Below the pieces are notes generated by a model that saw only the letters and a program-made list of their open reading frames with translations, ran no database searches and had not been told where the DNA came from. From assembly GCA_011772205.1 (NCBI GenBank), contig WVZY01000023.1:63110-127109 (forward strand): 64,000 nucleotides of DNA. Direction: 5' to 3'. The stretch comes from Candidatus Latescibacterota bacterium (GTDB lineage: Bacteria > Krumholzibacteriota > Krumholzibacteriia > WVZY01). Below are positions 16,349-24,449 of the stretch, piece by piece (the stretch's first letter is position 1; each line of letters opens with the position of its first letter). Both the position numbers and the translations under genes were made by a program.

Positions 16349-17535
16349 AACATAAAGGGCCAAGAGAGAGGATCGATAACGCCGTGGAAACAGTAACTCC
16401 CTTCATAGAAGTAATCGATGAGATAAAAAAAGCCGGTGGAGAGGTATATAAATTATGCTATCAATGCGGAAAATGTGATGTTGTTTGTCCTTGGAATAGA
16501 GTCAGAAACTTCAGCATCCGCAGGATAATCCGGGAGGCCGCCTTCGGTCTGACCGAGATAGAAAGCGAAGAGATATGGCGTTGTACGACCTGCGGGATCT
16601 GCCCTCAGCAGTGTCCCAGGGGAGTGAAACTGATAGAGCTCGGGGTATCCTTGCGCAGGCTCGCCTCGGAATATGAGGTTTTTCCTGCTTCTGTCCGTTC
16701 TGCCCGCACCGCGAGAGCAAGCCTCGTTTCTGAAGGAAATCCCTTACAAGGCGAACGAAAGAATCGAGCTGATTGGGCAAACGGTCTGTCTGTGAAAACG
16801 TTCGCCGAAGGGATGGAGGTTTTATATTTCGTCGGCTGCTACTTCAGCTATGACCCAAGATTGAAGAAGGTAGCTGCCGCCACAGCCAATATCCTAAAAA
16901 GAGCAGGGATAGATTTTGGGATATTGGGCACCAAGGAGAATTGCTGTGGGGAAAGCGTCCGCAAAACGGGCGGTGAGCAAGTATTCACGAGCCTGGCCAG
17001 GGAAAACATCAAGACTTTCATCGACAATGGGGTGAAGAAGATCGTCGTCTCTTCCCCTCACTGCTACCACTCCTTCAAAAACGAGTATCCCGAATTCATG
17101 GTGAATTTCGAGGTCGTTCACATCTCCCAATATCTATCCGAGCTTATCAATGAAGGAAGACTCGAGTTCACGAAAGAGTTTGCCAAGAAAGTGACTTATC
17201 ATGACCCATGTTACCTGGGGCGGCATAACGCCGTATATGATGAGCCCCGAGAAGTTCTTGAGAAGGTACCTGGTCTGGAACTTCGCGAGATGCCTGATTC
17301 GCGTAAAGATAGTCTCTGCTGCGGAGGGGGAGGCGGCCGGATATGGATGGAAACGCCAAAGGGTGAACGATTCTCCGACCTAAGATTAGAACAAGCCAAC
17401 AAGGTTGGGGCCGAGGTCTTGGTCACCTCCTGCCCATACTGCATTGCCAATTTCGACGATAGTAGATTGAACTTGGGGTATGAAGAAGTCTTAGAGATAA
17501 AAGATATTACAGAAGTTATTCAGGAAGTGATTTAG
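16300..17535 (+). CDS. bamD: BamD-like HdrD-type iron-sulfur oxidoreductase subunit
   Basis: This protein of up to 411 residues is related to heterodisulfide reductase HdrD. An N-terminal ferredoxin domain has CYQCGKCDVVCPW and CTTCGICPQQCPRG, for two [4Fe-4S] clusters. Two cysteine-rich CCG domains follow, the first with KENCCGESVRKTG and the second with DPCYLGRHN...SLCCGGGGG. In Geobacter BamD links the BamBC catalytic units to BamE. The ATG at 16300 overlaps bamC by 49 bases. A GTG at 16384 preceded by AGAGAGGA gives no overlap and starts close to the conserved region, so I consider it equally or more likely. Confidence 0.9.
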   Translation: MAEDNGYCCPNVEEGLKHKGPRERIDNAVETVTPFIEVIDEIKKAGGEVYKLCYQCGKCDVVCPWNRVRNFSIRRIIREAAFGLTEIESEEIWRCTTCGICPQQCPRGVKLIELGVSLRRLASEYEVFPASVRSARTARASLVSEGNPLQGERKNRADWANGLSVKTFAEGMEVLYFVGCYFSYDPRLKKVAAATANILKRAGIDFGILGTKENCCGESVRKTGGEQVFTSLARENIKTFIDNGVKKIVVSSPHCYHSFKNEYPEFMVNFEVVHISQYLSELINEGRLEFTKEFAKKVTYHDPCYLGRHNAVYDEPREVLEKVPGLELREMPDSRKDSLCCGGGGGRIWMETPKGERFSDLRLEQANKVGAEVLVTSCPYCIANFDDSRLNLGYEEVLEIKDITEVIQEVI

Positions 17536-17568
17536 AGAACCAAAGAAACCTGACAAGGACTGAGAGAA

Positions 17569-20500
17569 GTGGAAAAACTAGCAGCTGGAGGAAACATCGG
17601 AGATGTCATGGTTCTCGGTGGAGGAATCAGTGGTATTCAAGCCGCCCTTGATCTAGCCACTTCTGGTTACAAGGTCTATCTGGTTGAAAAATCACCGACC
17701 ATCGGCGGCAAGATGGCCCAGCTCGATAAGACCTTTCCCACTAACGACTGTTCCATGTGCATCGAATCTCCCAAGTTCATTGAATGCGATAGGCATCCCA
17801 ATATAGAGATCCTAACCTATACCGAAGTTGACAGTGTAGAAGGGGAAGCAGGAGACTTTAAGGTCACCCTGATTAAAAAGCCCAGGTACATTAGAGAGGA
17901 CATATGCACAGGTTGTACGACCTGTGTAGAGTACTGCCCGGTCCAGGTCCCTGATCCATTTAATCAAAACTTATCGCTGAATAAAGCCACCCATATATAC
18001 TTCTCTCAAGCAGTTCCCCTTGTCCCTTATATCGATGACAGGTGCCTTTATCTTGAAGACAAGAAATGTTCCATCTGTGTTGGAGTCTGCAAGAACGACG
18101 CTATAGATCTTCATCAAAAGGCGGCGGAGGTAGAAATAAGAGTAGGCGCGATCGTTCTGGCTCCGGGCTATGAGGTATTTGATCCAAAGTTGAGGGGCGA
18201 TTATGGCTACGGAAAGATTGAGAACGTAGTAACCAGTCTTGACTTCGAGCGGCTCTTGTGTGCCACCGGGCCGCACCAAGGTGAGATATTGCGCCCTTCG
18301 GATAGGAAACATCCAAAAAAAATAGCTTGGATCCACTGCGTCGGTTCCAGACAGGTTAACGGGAACGGCAACAGCTATTGTTCCTCCGTGTGCTGCTCCT
18401 ATATCCAGAAGCAGGTGATTCTGTCAAAAGATCATGACGCCGATACGCAGGCTACTATATTCCACAATGACATTCGGTCCTTTGGTAAGGATTTCGAGCG
18501 ATTCTACCAACGAGCAGAGAAACTTCCCGGAGTCAAGTTCATAAGAAGCTACGTATCGATAGGAAAGGAGATCCCGGAAACCAAGAACGTGACGATAAGA
18601 TACGCTACTCCCGATGATGGAGTTAAAGAGGAAGAATTCGATCTGGTGGTATTGGGCGTTGGATTGAACCCTCCTCAAGATGTCAAAACCCTTGCAAATC
18701 AGTTTGGCATCGAGCTCAATTCTCACGGATTCTGTAAAACCGATCCTCTTAATCCGATTGAGACTACTCGCCCGGGAATTTTTATCAGCGGAGCTTTCCT
18801 GGGACCCATGGATATCCCCGAATCGATTGTAACCGCCAGCGGGGCCAACGCGCTAACCGGCGATCTCCTCAATTCCCGGCGCGGGAAGCTGTCCAAAGAA
18901 AGGATATATCCACCGGAAAGGGATGTTTCTGAAGAGGAAGCTAAGGTAGGTGTCTTTGTGTGTCATTGTGGGGCCAATATCGGAAGAGTTGTAGATGTTC
19001 CTTCCGTAGTTGAATACTCCTTGACCTTGGACAACGTTGTTCACGCCGAAGAAGGCCTCTTTGTATGTTCCACTGATGCTGCAGAGCAAATATCGAACAC
19101 GATCCGGGAAAAAGGGCTCAATCGCGTGGTTGTCGCAGCTTGCACCCCGAGAACCCATGAACCGCTTTTCAGGGACACGCTTCGGGAAGGGGGAATTAAT
19201 CAATATTTCTTCGACATGGCCAATATCAGGGAGCATTGCTCCTGGGTCCACTCCAAAGAAAAGGAAGAGGCCACCCAAAAGGCAAAGGACATCGTCCGAA
19301 TGTCGGTCGCCCGAACTATCAATCTAGAGCCATTGCAGGAATTCGACCTGCCCGTTAACAAGACGGGATTAGTGGTCGGAGGAGGCCTGGCCGGAATGAC
19401 CAGCGCTCTGGGCTTAGCCAACCAGGGATTTGAGGTTCACCTGGTGGAAAGGGATACAAACCTGGGGGGAATGGCACGAAGAATTCATTACACCCTGGAA
19501 GGGCTGGATGTTCAAGCATATTTGCGTGATCTCATACGCAAGGTTTATCAGCACCCCTTAATCCATATATCTCATAACGCGACTATCACGGATGTTTCCG
19601 GCTACGTGGGCAATTTCATCACCACGGTGGAATCTGAAGGAAGAGTCAAAAAGATACACCATGGCGCAACCATCCTCGCTACGGGTGCTGACGAATATAA
19701 ACCCACCGAATACCTTTACGGGGAAAATGACAGAGTGTTGACCCAGCTCGAGTTGGAGGAGCACATCACCAAAGGAGAACAAAGGCTGATCAACTCCCAG
19801 AGTCTGGTGATGATCCAATGTGTAGGTTGCAGACAAGAAGACAGAAATTATTGCGCGCGGATCTGTTGCAGCCAGGCGATAAAGAACGCTTTGAAACTAA
19901 AAGAGATAAAACCTCAGATGGATATTTACATCATCTTTCGCGATATGAGAACGTATGGATTCAGAGAGGATTATTATTTTGAGGCAGCGGATAAAGATGT
20001 AAAGTTCATCCGCTATGAACAGGATGACAAGCCACAGGTGGAAGCGGTTGAAGAGGGGGGCAAGCCGATTTTGCGTGTAACCGTACCCGATCCAATTTTG
20101 GGTCAGCGGCTCGCGATAGATACCGATCTGCTTGTTTTATCAGCCGCCGTTATTCCCTCTGCAGGAAGTATGGAATTAGCCCGATTATTCAAGGTCGCGA
20201 TGAATCCGGATGGGTTCTTCCAGGAAGCCCATGTAAAACTAAGGCCTGTTGACTTTGCCGCAGAGGGCGTTTTCCTGTGCGGGACAGCTCACTATCCCAA
20301 GCATATTTCGGAAACGATAGGCCAGGCCTATGGAGCTGCCGGCCGGGCTGTAACTCTTCTCTCACAGGATACGATCACAGCCTCCGGCTCTGTTTGCGAG
20401 GTAAGAGAGAGCGACTGTGTATCGTGTGGGGCATGTATTACAGCCTGTACGTATGATGCTATAGAGTTTCGTGATACACCAAATGGCAAAAAAGCCTGGG

Positions 20501-20643
20501 TTAATGCTGTTCTCTGTAAAGGAGATGGACTCTGCAACGCAAAGTGTCCAACAAATGCAATTGTTTTAAAACACTATACCGATGAAGAGGTCTTTTGCCA
20601 GATTGACGCGGCGCTGTCGGACTCCGTAGACGTGCACGAATGA
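17569..20643 (+). CDS. bamE: BamE-like tandem HdrA flavoprotein subunit
   Basis: This 1024-residue fusion contains two HdrA-like units. Unit 1 (about 1-440) opens with the FAD motif LGGGISGIQAALDLA and has an inserted ferredoxin segment (CTGCTTCVEYCP and CSICVGVC). Unit 2 (about 450-1024) begins with the HdrA N-terminal motif GVFVCHCGANIG. It has its own FAD motif (VGGGLAGMTSALGLA) and ends with two [4Fe-4S] motifs (CVSCGACITAC and CKGDGLCNAKCP). HdrA is the flavin-based electron-bifurcating subunit in methanogens, so two FADs fit the bifurcation model proposed for class II benzoyl-CoA reductase. Start is GTG, and bamF follows after 37 bases. Confidence 0.92.
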   Translation: MEKLAAGGNIGDVMVLGGGISGIQAALDLATSGYKVYLVEKSPTIGGKMAQLDKTFPTNDCSMCIESPKFIECDRHPNIEILTYTEVDSVEGEAGDFKVTLIKKPRYIREDICTGCTTCVEYCPVQVPDPFNQNLSLNKATHIYFSQAVPLVPYIDDRCLYLEDKKCSICVGVCKNDAIDLHQKAAEVEIRVGAIVLAPGYEVFDPKLRGDYGYGKIENVVTSLDFERLLCATGPHQGEILRPSDRKHPKKIAWIHCVGSRQVNGNGNSYCSSVCCSYIQKQVILSKDHDADTQATIFHNDIRSFGKDFERFYQRAEKLPGVKFIRSYVSIGKEIPETKNVTIRYATPDDGVKEEEFDLVVLGVGLNPPQDVKTLANQFGIELNSHGFCKTDPLNPIETTRPGIFISGAFLGPMDIPESIVTASGANALTGDLLNSRRGKLSKERIYPPERDVSEEEAKVGVFVCHCGANIGRVVDVPSVVEYSLTLDNVVHAEEGLFVCSTDAAEQISNTIREKGLNRVVVAACTPRTHEPLFRDTLREGGINQYFFDMANIREHCSWVHSKEKEEATQKAKDIVRMSVARTINLEPLQEFDLPVNKTGLVVGGGLAGMTSALGLANQGFEVHLVERDTNLGGMARRIHYTLEGLDVQAYLRDLIRKVYQHPLIHISHNATITDVSGYVGNFITTVESEGRVKKIHHGATILATGADEYKPTEYLYGENDRVLTQLELEEHITKGEQRLINSQSLVMIQCVGCRQEDRNYCARICCSQAIKNALKLKEIKPQMDIYIIFRDMRTYGFREDYYFEAADKDVKFIRYEQDDKPQVEAVEEGGKPILRVTVPDPILGQRLAIDTDLLVLSAAVIPSAGSMELARLFKVAMNPDGFFQEAHVKLRPVDFAAEGVFLCGTAHYPKHISETIGQAYGAAGRAVTLLSQDTITASGSVCEVRESDCVSCGACITACTYDAIEFRDTPNGKKAWVNAVLCKGDGLCNAKCPTNAIVLKHYTDEEVFCQIDAALSDSVDVHE

Positions 20644-20680
20644 ACAAGTAATGGGTGACTAACTAAGAAGTGAGAGAAAA

Positions 20681-21448
20681 ATGGGTACAGGATTCGAATT
20701 CAAGCCAAGGGTCGTAGGTTTTTTGTGCAATTGGTGAGCATACTCCGCTGCGGACATGGCTGGAGTTTCCAGGCAACAATATACAACTGAGACCAAGATC
20801 ATCCGCCTCATGTGCAGCGGCAGGGTAGACTTAGCGTTTATACTGCGAGCTTTTTTAAATAGAGCGGACGGGGTGTTTATCGGCGGTTGCTGGCCTGGTG
20901 AATGCCATTATATCACTGAGGGAAATTACGATGCATTAGGCAACACGCATCTAACCAAAAAACTGCTGGAGCACATAGGGGTGAATCCTGAAAGGTTGAG
21001 GCTTGAATGGATAACTACCTCGGAAGGAAGCCGTTTCGCCGAACTAATGAATGAGTTTGTATGGAAGCTGAAGGAAATAGGACCTCTTGGCAAAGGCGAA
21101 GGAATGGACGGAAATGGATTAAAGTTCAAATTTGAAGCAGTTATAGAATTAATCCCCTACATTAAGCTGGTGGAAAGGGAGAAGCTGAGAGTACCTGTCA
21201 AATCCGAAGAAGCCTATAATAAGTTTTACACCAGTGACGAGGTAAACAGGTTATTTAATGACTTGATTGCAGATAAATTGACAACTAACCAAATTATGGC
21301 GCTACTGCGGGAAAAACCTCTTTCAACTGAAGAAATCTCTGAGATTTTAGGCTTGAACCCGTCTGAAGCATCAAGACACCTCAATGTTTCAGCAATGCAG
21401 GGATTAGTCAGGTTCGATAAAAGTCTAAATCTCGTTGTTGCCGCCTAG
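20681..21448 (+). CDS. bamF: BamF: MvhD-like selenoprotein subunit with in-frame TGA (Sec19)
   Basis: Read from ATG 20681 the gene gives 255 residues if TGA at 20735-20737 is decoded as selenocysteine. MvhD proteins have the motif F-L-C-N-W-C at this place, and here the codons give FLCNW-TGA-AYSAADMAG. The other [2Fe-2S] cysteines follow in MCSGR and GGCWPGECHY. A frame started after the TGA (ATG 20756) would lose the first cluster ligands. BamF of Geobacter is known to be a selenoprotein. Residues past about 150 form an extension ending in a winged-helix-like segment (STEEISEILGLNPSEASRHL). The protein links HdrA-type BamE to the other electron-transfer units. Confidence 0.93.
20757..20775 (+). 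promoter_or_regulatory. Putative bacterial SECIS hairpin for bamF
   Basis: Nineteen bases after the TGA codon the coding strand can fold as CTGGA (20760-20764), loop GTT (20765-20767) and TCCAG (20768-20772). The stem is extended by TG/CA pairs beyond a G-G mismatch. A small stem with G and U in the loop at this distance downstream of UGA matches the layout of bacterial selenocysteine insertion elements bound by SelB. No selA, selB, selC or selD gene is in the window. Confidence 0.6.
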
Positions 21449-21504
21449 GATGAAAGAGCAGGCAAAGGATTATCGAAAGAGATAAGAAAGTCAGGACAGC
21501 GGCT

Positions 21505-21957
21505 ATGGAAAACAAAAAAATCGATCGGATAATAAATAAATATCAAGGTAAACCCAACTCACTCATTCAAGTATTACTGGAAATTCAAAGCGAAAATCAT
21601 TGGCTCCCTAAAGAAGCATTAGACAGGGTCAGCAAGAAACTGAACGTACCGTTGAGTCAAATAATGCAAATAGCTACTTTTCATAATACCTTTAGTCTGA
21701 TTCCTAAAGGACGTCATGAAGTTCACGTATGTACGGGCAGTTCCTGTCACGTTCGTGGTTCGACACGTCTCCTCGATGCTGTTCAAGAACTGATCGGAAT
21801 TCGACCTGGTGAAACGGACTCTGATTCAAAGTTCAGCCTGGATACCAGCAACTGCCTCGGCTGCTGTAACTTAGGACCGGAGATAATAGTTGATGGGAAA
21901 CATCACGGCAAGGTAACACCCGCCAAGGCAGAAGATGTGTTGAAAAACTATGAGTAA
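21505..21957 (+). CDS. bamG: BamG: NuoE-like [2Fe-2S] subunit
   Basis: This 150-residue thioredoxin-like ferredoxin is homologous to the 24-kDa NuoE subunit. The four cluster ligands are visible as CTGSSCHVRGS (about 76-86) and CLGCCNLGPEI (about 119-129). The N-terminal helical bundle (NSLIQVLLEIQSENHWLPKE) is typical of NuoE. It lies between bamF and the NuoF-like bamH, nine bases before the latter, as in Geobacter. Together with BamH and BamI it forms the NuoEFG-like module that would exchange electrons with the physiological donor or acceptor. Confidence 0.92.
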   Translation: MENKKIDRIINKYQGKPNSLIQVLLEIQSENHWLPKEALDRVSKKLNVPLSQIMQIATFHNTFSLIPKGRHEVHVCTGSSCHVRGSTRLLDAVQELIGIRPGETDSDSKFSLDTSNCLGCCNLGPEIIVDGKHHGKVTPAKAEDVLKNYE

Positions 21958-21966
21958 AGCAAGATT

Positions 21967-23610
21967 ATGCCAAGGATAGATTCAGCTGCTGAATTGGAAG
22001 AACTCAGGAAGGGCATCCTTTCAAAAAGAGATCCCAACAAGCCCTATATCGCGATATGTGCAGGAATGGGCTGTCACGGCCTCAGTAACGACAGAATTAT
22101 CACCGCCTTTGAAGAGGAAGTCAAAAAGCAGGATTTAAAGAAGAAAGTCGATATTAGAGCAACCGGCTGCCATGGCTTTTGTGAAAAAGGGCCCATCGTA
22201 GTTATCTACCCTGAACAAATCTGCTATGTGGAGGTAATGCCTGGGGATGTCCCTGAAATCGTGTCTCAAACCGTGCTTGGAAAGAAGGTGATTGACCGCC
22301 TGATTTATACCGATCCAAATACCGGCGAAAAAGCAGCACATCAGTCGGAAATACCTTTTTACAAGAACCAAATGCAGCACCTTATCAATAATAACACCAA
22401 GATCGATCCCAAAAGCATCGATGACTATCTGGCTATTGGCGGTTATTCTGCTTTGTCCAAAGCGCTTCTTGAGATGAGTCCCGAGCAAGTCCTTGAGGAA
22501 ATAAAGAAGTCCAACTTGCGCGGCCGGGGAGGTGGCGGGTTCCCTGCAGGTAAGAAGTGGGAGACTGCCCGCAACGCCCCCGGGGAAGAAAAATATGTTA
22601 TCGTCAACAGTCATGAAGGTGAGCTCGGAGCGTTCATGGATAGAGCCATCTTTATGGGCAATCCACATAGCGTGCTGGAAGGCTTGATAATCGGCGCCTA
22701 TGCTATCGGCTCACATCAAGGATTCATCTATACCCGTCATGACACTCCTCAATTAAAAAATAATATTGATATTGCCCTCGCGAAGGCGGAGGAATATGGA
22801 CTTTTGGGTGAAAACATCCTTGGCTCAGGCTTCAACTTCAATGTCGAGGTGCATTTTGATATTGGGATATTCGTATCCGGCGAGTCGAGCGCACTAATGA
22901 AGTCAATAGAAGGGAAGAATCCAGAACCAAGAGCCAAATATATACGCACTTCCGTACGTGGCATTTGGGAGAAGCCGAGCAACCTGAACAATGTAGAAAC
23001 CTGGGCTAACGTGCCTCTGATTATCAACAAGGGCTCTGAATGGTATGCCAGTATCGGGACAGAGAGGAGCAAGGGGACAAAACTCATATCCTTGTCAGGT
23101 AATATAGTCAATACTGGAGTCGCAGAAGTTCCTTTTGGGACCACGATCAGAGAAATTATCTACGACATTGGCGGCGGAATTCCAAACGGAAAGAAACTCA
23201 AAGCGGTTCATTTTGGAGGACCTATGGGAGGTTCTATTCCAGAGAGTTACCTCGACACGCCTTTGGATTTCGATGAGCTTGCAGAACTGGGTGCTCCGAT
23301 AGGAGCAGGCAGCATGCTGGTACTGGATGAAGATACAAATATGGTCGATGTAATCAGGTTTTTCCTCGACTTTCTCAGTAATGAGTCGTGCGGTAAATGC
23401 GTCCCATGCCGCGAAGGCATCAGGCAGATGCTTAAGATTGTGACCAATATTAGTGAAGGAAACGGAAGAGAGGGAGACATCCAGCTTTTGGAGGAGATAT
23501 CCGAAGTAGCTGCGGCTGCCTCTTTATGTGCGTTGGGGAAAACTGCATCCGACCCGCTCCTGAGCACGCTGCGCTACTTCAGAGATGAGTATGAGGCAAA
23601 CATCAAGTAA
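21967..23610 (+). CDS. bamH: BamH: NuoF-like flavoprotein subunit
   Basis: This 547-residue protein has an N-terminal [2Fe-2S] thioredoxin-like domain (Cys31, Cys36, Cys68, Cys72), a NuoF-type flavin domain and the N3 [4Fe-4S] motif ESCGKCVPCREG near the C-terminus. It lacks the C-terminal two-cluster ferredoxin seen in HydB/NfuF-type relatives. The glycine-rich loop GRGGGGFPAGKKW is kept. The next motif, usually NGDEGDPGA in NADH-binding NuoF, reads NSHEGELGA (214-222), and GEETAL is changed to GESSAL. FMN may still bind, but NADH use is doubtful. It is placed in the bamB-I order between bamG and bamI. Confidence 0.92.
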   Translation: MPRIDSAAELEELRKGILSKRDPNKPYIAICAGMGCHGLSNDRIITAFEEEVKKQDLKKKVDIRATGCHGFCEKGPIVVIYPEQICYVEVMPGDVPEIVSQTVLGKKVIDRLIYTDPNTGEKAAHQSEIPFYKNQMQHLINNNTKIDPKSIDDYLAIGGYSALSKALLEMSPEQVLEEIKKSNLRGRGGGGFPAGKKWETARNAPGEEKYVIVNSHEGELGAFMDRAIFMGNPHSVLEGLIIGAYAIGSHQGFIYTRHDTPQLKNNIDIALAKAEEYGLLGENILGSGFNFNVEVHFDIGIFVSGESSALMKSIEGKNPEPRAKYIRTSVRGIWEKPSNLNNVETWANVPLIINKGSEWYASIGTERSKGTKLISLSGNIVNTGVAEVPFGTTIREIIYDIGGGIPNGKKLKAVHFGGPMGGSIPESYLDTPLDFDELAELGAPIGAGSMLVLDEDTNMVDVIRFFLDFLSNESCGKCVPCREGIRQMLKIVTNISEGNGREGDIQLLEEISEVAAAASLCALGKTASDPLLSTLRYFRDEYEANIK

Positions 23611-23654
23611 ATGAAATTCCCAGCAAAGAAGCAAGAATTCTAGCCAAAGAAAAA

Positions 23655-24269
23655 ATGAAAGAAATCCTTTTACAGATAGATGGAAAAGAAGTCAAAGCAA
23701 CAGAGGGGATGACTGTACTGGAGGCGGCCCGAAGTGCAGATATCTTCATTCCTACGCTTTGTTACCATGAGAAATTGAAACCTTATGGTGGATGTCGAAT
23801 TTGCACAGTAGAAGTAGAGGTTCGAGGCTGGACAAGACCTGTTGCTGCCTGCCTTTACCCCGTGGAGCAGGATTTGAAAGTAAGAACCAGGTCTGAGAAG
23901 GTAGATAGAATTCGCAAAATGATTTTAGAGCTTCTGCTGGCTCATGCTCCGTATTCCATTGAATTGCAGAATCTGGCTCAAGAGTACGGAGCAGACAAAG
24001 ACCGTTTTGAAAAAGAATCCTCGTTTTGCATTCTTTGTGGTCTGTGTGTAAGATACTGTGCCGAAGTCAAGAAGAAACATGCTGTCGGATTTGTTAAAAG
24101 TGGAGCAAAGCGGGAGATAAGTTTCATTCCGGAGATATCCTCTAAGGAGTGCTGGAACTGTAAGGAATGCTTTCCGCTCTGCGGGACATCGTATCTCCAG
24201 GCAGCGTTCGTTTTAGCTGAATCCCTCGCGTTTTCCTCAGCTTCTTCCAAAAACGCAACAGAGAAATAA
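23655..24269 (+). CDS. bamI: BamI: NuoG N-terminal-like ferredoxin subunit
   Basis: This 204-residue protein resembles the N-terminal portion of NuoG and HoxU. It has a plant-type [2Fe-2S] domain (CYHEKLKPYGGCRICTVEV, with the fourth Cys in VAACLYP) and then a [4Fe-4S] region (CILCGLCVRYCAEV and CWNCKECFPLC). It stops before the molybdopterin-like domain of NuoG, as expected for an electron-transfer adaptor to BamH. It is the last gene of the bam operon. The gap to fdhD (180 bases) contains no clear terminator. Confidence 0.9.
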   Translation: MKEILLQIDGKEVKATEGMTVLEAARSADIFIPTLCYHEKLKPYGGCRICTVEVEVRGWTRPVAACLYPVEQDLKVRTRSEKVDRIRKMILELLLAHAPYSIELQNLAQEYGADKDRFEKESSFCILCGLCVRYCAEVKKKHAVGFVKSGAKREISFIPEISSKECWNCKECFPLCGTSYLQAAFVLAESLAFSSASSKNATEK

Positions 24270-24449
24270 GCGACAATTAATGCTGAGATAATCAATATGT
24301 GGTTCTATTTGATATGAAGTTGCTTTTTATGGCGCGGTCCCAAAGTGGCTGCATAACCTTCTTTTCAAGGAACAGGAACAATTAAGGAAACAAAAACATA
24401 TCAAGCGCTTTGGTGCAATAGTGGGGTCCCGGAGACCCGTTCTCTCGAA

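Noticed and set aside
20756-21448. A shorter MvhD-like protein starting after the TGA
   Set aside because: It would lose the conserved FLCNW segment and cluster ligands. The Sec reading from 20681 matches the family.
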